A stretch of 64,000 bases of DNA from Prado023 sp963706875 (GTDB taxonomy: Bacteria > Actinomycetota > Actinomycetes > S36-B12 > CAIYMF01): positions 558,001-622,000 of the forward strand of contig CAVPNW010000016.1 in the NCBI GenBank assembly GCA_963706875.1, in the 5' to 3' direction. Below are positions 8,009-14,396 of the stretch, one piece after another. The position numbers and the translations under genes are program-made. Every line of letters starts with the position of its first letter. Position 1 is the stretch's first letter. The notes below the pieces were generated by a model. That model was not told the DNA's origin, ran no database searches, and saw nothing but the letters and a program-made list of their open reading frames with translations.

Positions 8009-8399
8009 GGTGCGCCGTCAGACCATCGCGGCGGCCGCCGGCTCGCCCCAAGCGGCCGCGCATGCCCGCCACCGATAACCACGAGGACATTGTGGCGGGC
8101 GGGTCGGCCGGCGGCACCCTCGCACGGACGCGCCAAGGCGGGAGTCATGACATTGCCCCACTGCGCCGCGAAGGACTGTCAACCCCGAAGCCGAGCTTGG
8201 TCGCCCCTACCGCCGAGCGATCAGGCATTGGCGATCTGCTGCCCATCGCGTGGGCAAACACCGCCGGCGCCACGCCGGCCTGGGACAGCGAGCCAACCAC
8301 CTTCTGAGCCGTGATCCGCCGGCCAGAAACCACCGAGTGCTGTCGTAGCGGACGTAGCGGCCACTGACGCAGGTGGCCAGTCGTTGCTCATCGTCCCTA
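8009..8399. other. Intergenic, no convincing gene
   Basis: Roughly 390 bases holding the divergent upstream regions of the ABC exporter and of the palindrome-controlled cassette. Open frames here give low-complexity peptides; one minus-strand frame (8145-8333) has a plausible-looking stretch (TAQKVVGSLSQAGVAPAVFA) but no ribosome site and no recognised family. Confidence 0.4.
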
Positions 8400-8419
8400 T
8401 ATACCCCGTGGGGTATACT
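8400..8419 (+). promoter_or_regulatory. CsoR/CstR-like operator overlapping a -10 element
   Basis: TATACCCCGTGGGGTATA (8400-8417) is a perfect 18-bp palindrome of the TACCCC-NN-GGGGTA type bound by CsoR-family repressors (copper- or persulfide-sensing). TATACT (8414-8419) inside its right edge can serve as the -10 hexamer, so a bound repressor would block the promoter. No csoR gene is in the window. Confidence 0.65.
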
Positions 8420-8460
8420 GGGTGCTGTTCCAGCATCGAGTCGAGCGACGAGGTGAACCG

Positions 8461-8580
8461 ATGCCCGCCCCCACGCCGAAGTGCGTCCTTGACCGTGGCC
8501 GGCCGTGCAGCTCGTGCGTCGCCGACAACCCGGCCGCCTGCCCGTACCCATACCTGCTGGGCGAATCCCGGGCAGCATGA
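8461..8580 (+). CDS. 39-aa cysteine-rich small protein
   Basis: MPAPTPKC then a C-x7-C-x2-C-x7-C pattern (Cys 8, 16, 19, 27), including RPCSSC and ACPYPYLL. Four regularly spaced cysteines in so small a protein suggest metal binding or redox chemistry. GAGGTG (8450-8455) stands at correct spacing before the ATG, and the stop overlaps the next start as ATGA, so the two genes are translationally coupled. It is the first gene behind the CsoR/CstR-like palindrome, about 45 bases downstream of it. Family not recognised with certainty. Confidence 0.7.
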   Translation: MPAPTPKCVLDRGRPCSSCVADNPAACPYPYLLGESRAA

Positions 8581-8891
8581 CCGACCTCCTGCCCATCGTC
8601 GAGCACCGCCTCGGCGAAGTCGGCGTGCGCCTGACGCAGACGACCGGCGGCCAGGCGCTCTGTCGTCTCGACGGGCACATGGCCTCGGCCAAGGAGCTGG
8701 AGGGCCGCATGGCCGTGCTCCTGGAGCTGCGCAGGGCCCTGCGCAAGGACCCACAGGCCGACATCTCGCAGATCGCCCACCGATGGAGAGCCGACCTCGA
8801 ACGGCGACAGGCCAATGGAGACTCGGTGTCCTGGCTGTCCTACCTGTCCGGCGGCCTGGCCGAGGTCGACCAACTGCTGGCGGACGGCTGA
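8577..8891 (+). CDS. Hypothetical 104-aa protein, second gene of the palindrome-controlled cassette
   Basis: MTDLLPIVEHRLGEVGVRLTQTTGG start, charged and largely helical, with a single cysteine (QALCRLDG) and no membrane segment or signal. Starts inside the stop of the Cys-rich small protein (ATGA), which supports the choice of ATG 8577 over upstream in-frame starts. No family recognised. Co-expression with the Cys-rich peptide under a CsoR/CstR-like site suggests a part in copper or reactive-sulfur response; this is inference. Confidence 0.65.
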   Translation: MTDLLPIVEHRLGEVGVRLTQTTGGQALCRLDGHMASAKELEGRMAVLLELRRALRKDPQADISQIAHRWRADLERRQANGDSVSWLSYLSGGLAEVDQLLADG

Positions 8892-8956
8892 CCCGCCGGC
8901 TGTCCCCCGGCAGGGGAACGGGCCTCGGCTTCAGCGGGCGAAGCGGCACCCCTTCG

Positions 8957-9085
8957 GCTTAGGCCCAGACCGGACCCACCGAAGCGGCGTGTCATCGAGC
9001 GGCCGGCCTGGGTGAAAGCATCAGACAACGAGGACAGCGACTCCTCGACGATGCCCAACCCCGTGTCGGTGACGCGGACGGACAT
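8957..9085 (-). pseudogene. Histidine kinase ATPase-domain remnant
   Basis: The minus strand from 9085 reads VRVTDTGLGIVEESL, then DAFTQAGRSMTRRFGGSGLGLS: G1 box (DTGLGI), F box and G2 box (GGSGLGL) of a HATPase_c domain in order. The dimerisation and N box regions that should precede it are absent, because the next bases belong to a plus-strand gene, and the sequence after the G2 box turns into low-complexity peptide. No receiver or response regulator is nearby. A broken fragment, not a functional kinase. Confidence 0.7.
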
Positions 9086-9135
9086 CGCGGGTGGTCGTCG
9101 GATCGCGGCTGCTGACCGACCTGGAGCACAGCCCC

Positions 9136-9600
9136 ATGCGCGCGATCATCGCGGTCGGCGGCGGCATCGTCGGGTTCGCCTTCGGCGCCTACCGGGCCCG
9201 GTCCACCTACGTGGCCGGCCCGCCCCGGCACAAGGGCGCCATCCTGCGCTACAGCGTGGAGTCGTTCGTGGCGCTCGGCCCGCTGGTCGTCATCAAGCTC
9301 GTCGCCGAGCGCGACCTGCCGCCCGAGGCAGACATCTTCCGCGCCATCATCGCGACCCTGCTGGCCTTCCTGCTCGTCGAGTCCATCGCCCGGGTGATCA
9401 TCATGCGCGTGGGATCGGGTGCCCCTCGGATGCCTGGACGACGACGAATCCCTGCCCGGACAGCGTCAGCTGGTAGGCCTCGCCTGAACCTCGGCCGATC
9501 AGGGCCCCGGCCTTGGCTGTCTTGCGGACGCCGGAGTGCAGGGCCGTCGACCACAGGACCGCAGCCTGCATGTCGACGAACGTGGGCACGTCAACGTTGA
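9136..9600 (+). CDS. Small membrane protein, possibly truncated at its 3' end
   Basis: From ATG 9136 the product begins MRAIIAVGGGIVGFAFGAYRA and has three hydrophobic segments up to about residue 95 (last one IIATLLAFLLVESIARVIIM). Beyond that the frame runs antisense through the 3' part of the AIM24 gene for 200 bases and yields Arg/Pro-rich sequence of a kind typical of shadow frames. The original gene probably ended near 9420 and lost its own 3' end, or its stop was lost to a small deletion. In-frame GTG 9091 is an alternative start. Function unknown. Confidence 0.5.
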   Translation: MRAIIAVGGGIVGFAFGAYRARSTYVAGPPRHKGAILRYSVESFVALGPLVVIKLVAERDLPPEADIFRAIIATLLAFLLVESIARVIIMRVGSGAPRMPGRRRIPARTASAGRPRLNLGRSGPRPWLSCGRRSAGPSTTGPQPACRRTWARQR

Positions 9601-10069
9601 GCACCACTGGTGTCCCGTGCACGGTGATCGCCAGCGTCCCCGTCCCGGTGAAGGTGGTGTTGAACAGCCCACCGCTCATCATCGAGGCGCCCTCGACCTT
9701 GTTGATGTCCCAGGTCAACGAGCTCTCGAAGGCCAGGACATGGCTGCCGCCGATGGTCACGGACTCGTCCTCGAGGTGCAGCAGGAACACCTCGTCGGCC
9801 TGGTCGGCGAGGAACACGTCGCCGTCGCCGCTGACCTTCATCAGGGCCATGCCCTCGCTGGTCATGGCCTTCTTGAACATCTTGGACATGCCACCGCTGC
9901 CCTCGTAGGCGAAGTCCACGTTGCCCTGGTAGGCGACCATCGACCCCTGCTTGGCGTAGAAGTGGCCGCTGGTCCCCGAGAGCCGGACCTTGAGCATCTT
10001 CTTGTTCTGCTTGGTGAAGCTGCCGGGATCGGACGTGGCCTCGGTGTTGCTGAACATGTCGCTGCGCAT
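9401..10069 (-). CDS. AIM24 family protein
   Basis: 222 residues, MRSDMFSNTEATSDPGSFTKQNKKMLKVRLSG start. GHFYAKQGSMVAYQGNVDFAYEG is the typical glycine-rich double beta-helix segment of the AIM24/TIGR00266 family, followed by FLLHLEDESVTIGGSHVLAFESSLTWDI and GTGTLAITVHGTPVVL. The biochemical role of bacterial members is unknown; the yeast name-giver is a mitochondrial inner membrane factor. TAGCGT (10081 down to 10076) lies six bases before the ATG, a leaderless arrangement. Divergent from the TPR regulator, with about 90 bases between them. Confidence 0.85.
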   Translation of the reverse strand: MRSDMFSNTEATSDPGSFTKQNKKMLKVRLSGTSGHFYAKQGSMVAYQGNVDFAYEGSGGMSKMFKKAMTSEGMALMKVSGDGDVFLADQADEVFLLHLEDESVTIGGSHVLAFESSLTWDINKVEGASMMSGGLFNTTFTGTGTLAITVHGTPVVLNVDVPTFVDMQAAVLWSTALHSGVRKTAKAGALIGRGSGEAYQLTLSGQGFVVVQASEGHPIPRA

Positions 10070-10157
10070 GGCGACACGCTAGGGCCACTGGTGCCCCTGC
10101 GTCGACCCGGCTCCGAGGTGTTTGCCTTTCCGGTGGCAGGCGACGATCATCGCCGAC

Positions 10158-11807
10158 ATGGAAGGGTCCGTGTCGCCCATCACGCCAGATATGGCAGGCG
10201 TGGGCAGCGTTGTCGGTACGGACCCCGATCCGGTGGCGGTGGTCGCGGCGCTGCGACGGATGCTGGACAGCGACGAGCTGCGCACCGCGCCCAGGTCACG
10301 GGACTTCCTTGCCTACGTCGTGACCGAGACGCTGGCAGGTCGCGGCCACCGGCTCAAGGAGCGCACGGTCGCCCGGTACGCCCTCGGGCGAACCAATGAG
10401 TTCGATGCCGTCACCGACGCCGCCGCACGCGTCCAGGCCAACCGCCTGCGCAGCGCGATGGAGCGCTACTACGCCGGCACAGGGGCGGTCGAGTCGCTTG
10501 TCATCGACCTGCCCAAGGGAAGCTACGTCCCGAGGTTCCGGTACCGGGACACCATCCCGACCTCCCCGGGGGCCACCCCCCTTGAGCCCGGACTCGTGGT
10601 GGTGCAGTTCGCCGACTTGCAGCCCCTGAGCGCCGGCGAGCCGATGGGGGCAGCCCTCACGGACTCCCTGGTCCACGCGTTGGGCTCGTTCCCGGGCCTG
10701 CGGGTGATCGGCCCAGCGGTCAGCGAGCGGGGCGTCGGCGTCCTCGTGGACGCACGAGCAGCGGCACGGGAGCTCGACGCGCAGTACGTGCTGACCGGGA
10801 CTGTCCGAACGACCGCGACCCTGCTGCGCGTGATGATCCGGCTGTCCGACGGCGAGACCGGCGAGGTGCTGTGGTCCGACGTCTGCGACCAGGAACTCAG
10901 CGCTGTCACCGGATTCCACGACGAGGACGACCTGGTCCGCCGGATCGCCGCGACGGTCGGCGACTTCCGCGGCGTGGTGCTGCGGGACACCACCGCGCGC
11001 CGAACGGGGACCCGCCACCCGGCCGCCCACGCGGCGATGCTCGCCTACTACCGCTACCTCGACAGTGGCACTCCAGGAGCTGCTGAGGCGGCCCTGCGGG
11101 ACCTGCGCGCGGCAGTCGAACTCGAGCCGGAGAACGTCGTCCTGCTGTCGATGCTCGGCTCGCTCGGGTACGTGATGGCCATCATGAACTGGGCGCCGGA
11201 CCGCGACGCGGCACTGGCGGATGCCCAGCGCAGGGCCCGCGCGGCGCTCACCCTCAACCCCGGGCACGCACATGCCTGGCTCGTGCTCGCGGGCGTGGCC
11301 TTCGCCCAGGGGGACACCGAGAACTGCCAGCAGAACGCCAACCGCGCGATTGAGCTGAGCCCGTCCCACCCCAGCATCCTCTACGGGTCCGGCGCCCTGC
11401 TGGCGCTCAGCGGGTCCTGGGAGGCTGGCCTGGAGAGCATCCGCGAGTCGAACCGGCTCAATCCGTACCACCCCGGCTACCAGCACGTCCATCTGGCCCT
11501 CGACCGGCTCATGGCCGGCGATCACACGGGCATGCTCGCCGAGGCCAGCCTCCTCACCCACCCCGAGGACCTCTGGGGCCCCCTGATCCGCTGCCTGGCG
11601 TTCATTGGGCTGGGCCACGATGACCGGGCCTGGCAGGAGCTCGACGCCGCCCTGGCCGTCGCACCGGACCTGCTGGAGGACGACGCCGCACTCATCGCCG
11701 AGCAGCTCCTCGATGCGCCCCTCGACGTCAGGATCAGGATCCGTGAGCGTCTTCTGGGATGGCTGGCCAACCAGCGCGATCGGGCCAAGGCGCTGGCAGA
11801 GGGCTGA
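10158..11807 (+). CDS. TolB-like / TPR regulatory protein with N-terminal winged-helix-like domain
   Basis: About 549 residues from ATG 10158; a TTG at 10122 in frame, with GAGGTG before it, is an alternative. Three parts are visible. Residues 20-110 (SRDFLAYVVTETLAGRGHRLKERTVARYALG, ANRLRSAMERYY) match a domain found at the N-terminus of proteobacterial adenylate-cyclase-like TPR proteins. Residues 125-270 are the TolB/FlgO-like domain (GLVVVQFADLQPLSAGEP, LDAQYVLTGTVR, GEVLWSD). Residues 290-500 are tetratricopeptide repeats (HAHAWLVLAGVAFAQGDTENC, HPSILYGSGALLAL). No cyclase catalytic domain is present. Probably a sensor or regulator; partner unknown. Confidence 0.75.
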   Translation: MEGSVSPITPDMAGVGSVVGTDPDPVAVVAALRRMLDSDELRTAPRSRDFLAYVVTETLAGRGHRLKERTVARYALGRTNEFDAVTDAAARVQANRLRSAMERYYAGTGAVESLVIDLPKGSYVPRFRYRDTIPTSPGATPLEPGLVVVQFADLQPLSAGEPMGAALTDSLVHALGSFPGLRVIGPAVSERGVGVLVDARAAARELDAQYVLTGTVRTTATLLRVMIRLSDGETGEVLWSDVCDQELSAVTGFHDEDDLVRRIAATVGDFRGVVLRDTTARRTGTRHPAAHAAMLAYYRYLDSGTPGAAEAALRDLRAAVELEPENVVLLSMLGSLGYVMAIMNWAPDRDAALADAQRRARAALTLNPGHAHAWLVLAGVAFAQGDTENCQQNANRAIELSPSHPSILYGSGALLALSGSWEAGLESIRESNRLNPYHPGYQHVHLALDRLMAGDHTGMLAEASLLTHPEDLWGPLIRCLAFIGLGHDDRAWQELDAALAVAPDLLEDDAALIAEQLLDAPLDVRIRIRERLLGWLANQRDRAKALAEG

Positions 11808-11979
11808 CGGGCACGAGCGACCGGGCGACCCGGCGCACCGGCGCACCGGGCGCGTCCGACGCGACGGAGATCGTGTAGCTCCTGACCCCCGGCGCTTGAC
11901 CGTGCTTCTGCGTGGCCCCGTGGGCCCGCCGGCTGGGCACCGTCAGGCAGACGGAGCACCTGCAACTGGTCCATGATGG

Positions 11980-12005
11980 GGGCAGCCCTACCTGACTGCC
12001 CTTCT
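11980..12005 (+). terminator. Possible terminator in the gap before the DUF222 gene
   Basis: GGGCAG (11980-11985) and CTGCCC (11996-12001) form a six-bp stem followed by TTCT. It lies about 170 bases after the TPR gene stop; the rest of the 11808-12122 interval holds nothing recognisable. Confidence 0.35.
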
Positions 12006-12122
12006 AGCGGTCGGCCGGGTCAGCCCCTCGGTGGTCCACCACGACTGCCGGGGGGCGCCCTGCTTTCGGTGTCCACACCCCTGCGTGCGGGAGGTCCCGA
12101 TGTCGCCGCTCCGTGATAGCGT

Positions 12123-12138
12123 TCGAACACTAGTTCGA
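12123..12138 (+). promoter_or_regulatory. LexA (SOS) box upstream of the DUF222/HNH gene
   Basis: TCGAACACTAGTTCGA is a perfect palindromic match to the Gram-positive/actinobacterial SOS box TCGAAC-N4-GTTCGA. It ends 25 bases before the start codon of the nuclease gene, a position where LexA would block transcription. Confidence 0.85.
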
Positions 12139-12163
12139 TAGATCGGGATGTCGAGGCCGCTCG

Positions 12164-14101
12164 ATGTCCGCACTGGGATCGGGGGAATCGATGGGAGCCA
12201 GCTCGAGGGTGATGCCCACCGGTGGCGGCACGCCGAAGGATGGGGCCCCCGATGCCGACCCCGACCCGGCACGGGAGGCTCGCCTCGAGGCCCTGCTGCG
12301 CGCGTGGTGGTGCGACGAGCGCCCCGCCTGGACTGAGGAATCGTGGTGGGAGTCCACCCTCCACGACGACGTGCGCCGCCTCCTCTGGATTGCACCCGGC
12401 CCCCGGCTGGCCGCGGTCCTCAGCGACCTGCCCGTCGGGCAGCCCTGCCGCCTGCCGCACAGCGACGACAGGATGCTTCCGGACTTCCCCACGCCGGGCC
12501 ATGCCCCCGGCTGGCCGTGCGCCTGCCAGGTCGTGACCGCTGCTGCCTGGGAGGCATGCGCCGCCTGGCTGAGCACCCGCTCGGCCGCCGCCCTCGTGGC
12601 CGCCGCCGGACCCGAGCCTGTCGAGTTCGACATCGGCGAGGGCCGCCAGCGGATCCACGACCCGGCCCGCGAGGAGCTGGCCCACGCCCTGCGGACGTCC
12701 ATCCCCGCGATGGGCAACAGGATCGGCGCGGCCCGTGCGCTGACGAGTCACCCCCGCCTCCTGCAGCTGGTCGAGTCGGCGGCGATCTCCGCCTGGGCGG
12801 GACGGCTCGTCCTCGACCACGTCGCCGACCTCGAGGACCAGGAGGCCAGCGGGGTCATCGAGGAGGTCGCCACCCGAGTGCACGACCGGCTGGCCACGGG
12901 GCGACGGCCATACCACTCGGCCGAGGTCAACCGGCTGGCCCGGGCTGCTCGCCTGCGGGTCTGCCCCGAGACCGCTCAGGAGAGCCGGGTGCGCGCGTTC
13001 ACCACGCGACGGGTCTCGGTCCACTCCACAGGCAACGGCATGGCCACGCTGATCGCCGATCTGGCCGACGTCGATGCCCATCGCATCCATCGCCGCCTCA
13101 CGGCCATCGCCGCCGGGCTGCAGGCCGATGCCTGCGCCCACGGCACTGCCGAGCCGCGCACCCGCGATCAGCTCCGCGCCGACATCTTCACCGACCTGCT
13201 GGTCGGTGGCGGGCACCGGGCGGCGGGCGCTCACGCACCTGTGGGAGGTCATCGGCCAGAGACGACTGGCGACATGGCCGAAGGCGGAACCGGCAAGCCG
13301 ACCAGCTCCCCCACCGACGAAGCCCCGGACCAGCCGCCCGATCCGCACCGAGTCCTGTACGTGGCCGGTCCGGCGCGCGACGACGCCGATGCGAGTCGGG
13401 GCCGACCGATCGAGGGCCTGCGCCCAGACATCCAGGTCATCGTGTCGCTGCCGACCCTGATCGGCCTGGCCGACGACCCTGCTGAGGTGCCGGGCCTGGG
13501 CCCCATCCCCGCCGACATCGCGCGAGCCCTCGCCGCGGACGGGAGCTGGCGCGCCTGGATCGCCGACGCAGCCGGCACTGTCACCGCCACGGGCGCCCGG
13601 GGCTACGTGCCCAGCGCGCCGCTTGCCCGCCTGGTCCGCGCACGTGAGCCGCACTGCCGATTCCCCGGCTGCCGGCAACCGGCCGCACGATGCGACCTCG
13701 ACCACGCAGTCCCGTGGCCCGCAGGAGCCACCACCGCAGCCAACCTCGGTCCGCTCTGCCGACGCCACCACAACCTGAAGACGCACACACCGTGGACCCT
13801 GGACCCCTTGCCTGAGCCCGTTGAAGCCGACGGGCCGAGCGCCGGATGGCGGTGGCGGACGCCCGCCGGGTTCACGATCACGGACAGCCCGGAACCTCCG
13901 CTGGGCCCGACCCGCAGCAGGCACGCTCCAACGACCCACGAGCGGACCGACGACGCGCTCCCGAACGTCCACCCAGCACCGGACCCACGAGGCCCTGGCC
14001 AGGGTCCACCCAGCCCTGGGTCAGGCGCGCATCACAGGCGCTGGAACCAGTCGGTCACCACGGCGCCCAGTTCCGACCCGCCGGCCAGTACCAACCAGTA
14101 G
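12164..14101 (+). CDS. DUF222 / HNH endonuclease (13E12-type), SOS-controlled
   Basis: 645 residues. The N-terminal and central part (to about residue 350) has the DUF222 layout, including HSAEVNRLARAARLR and NGMATLIADLADVDAHRIHRRL. The C-terminal HNH nuclease lies near residues 490-545: CRFPGCRQPAARCDLDHAVPW then NLGPLCRRHHNLKTH, with the paired cysteines and histidines of a zinc-supported beta-beta-alpha-metal fold. Between the two is a low-complexity insert (about 360-410). Members of this family (13E12 repeats of Mycobacterium tuberculosis) are abundant in actinobacteria, and several are DNA-damage inducible, which agrees with the SOS box upstream. Its last 70 bases overlap the antisense 3' end of a small membrane gene. 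Substrate and biological role unknown. Confidence 0.9.
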   Translation: MSALGSGESMGASSRVMPTGGGTPKDGAPDADPDPAREARLEALLRAWWCDERPAWTEESWWESTLHDDVRRLLWIAPGPRLAAVLSDLPVGQPCRLPHSDDRMLPDFPTPGHAPGWPCACQVVTAAAWEACAAWLSTRSAAALVAAAGPEPVEFDIGEGRQRIHDPAREELAHALRTSIPAMGNRIGAARALTSHPRLLQLVESAAISAWAGRLVLDHVADLEDQEASGVIEEVATRVHDRLATGRRPYHSAEVNRLARAARLRVCPETAQESRVRAFTTRRVSVHSTGNGMATLIADLADVDAHRIHRRLTAIAAGLQADACAHGTAEPRTRDQLRADIFTDLLVGGGHRAAGAHAPVGGHRPETTGDMAEGGTGKPTSSPTDEAPDQPPDPHRVLYVAGPARDDADASRGRPIEGLRPDIQVIVSLPTLIGLADDPAEVPGLGPIPADIARALAADGSWRAWIADAAGTVTATGARGYVPSAPLARLVRAREPHCRFPGCRQPAARCDLDHAVPWPAGATTAANLGPLCRRHHNLKTHTPWTLDPLPEPVEADGPSAGWRWRTPAGFTITDSPEPPLGPTRSRHAPTTHERTDDALPNVHPAPDPRGPGQGPPSPGSGAHHRRWNQSVTTAPSSDPPASTNQ

Positions 14102-14196
14102 AGGACGGCTCCGACCAGGGCGGTCCACAGAAGGACCTTGAGCAGGCCCGAGAAGTTGACCGGGCGCGGCGCGTTCCCGGAGTAGTGGGCTCCCAT
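14032..14196 (-). CDS. 54-aa single-span membrane protein
   Basis: Begins MGAHYSGNAPRPVNFSGLLK and has one hydrophobic segment, VLLWTALVGAVLYWLVLAG, then SELGAVVTDWFQRL and stop. GAGGGGGT sits at correct spacing before the ATG at 14196, and the sequence looks natural rather than like a shadow frame. It overlaps the 3' end of the DUF222 gene tail to tail by 70 bases. Function unknown. Confidence 0.65.
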   Translation of the reverse strand: MGAHYSGNAPRPVNFSGLLKVLLWTALVGAVLYWLVLAGGSELGAVVTDWFQRL

Positions 14197-14396
14197 GGCA
14201 CCCCCTCACTGAGTGTCGACCGTGACATTACCGCCGGCCAGGCCCCGGCGCCAAGGGACGAAGGACCCTGCCGGGAGCAGCGAGAGTGCGATGCGCGGCA
14301 TCGGCGAGCGCCGGAGCCGGACCCTGCGCCTGCATCTCGGAGTAGCGTGGGAAATGTCCGCAAAGCATGGGATTGCTCGGGGAAGGGGTGCTGGCG

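Noticed and set aside
8894..8962. Plus-strand RGTGLGFSG resembling a kinase G2 box
   Set aside because: No G1 or F box in frame before it, and the sequence continues as low complexity. Chance resemblance next to the real minus-strand fragment.
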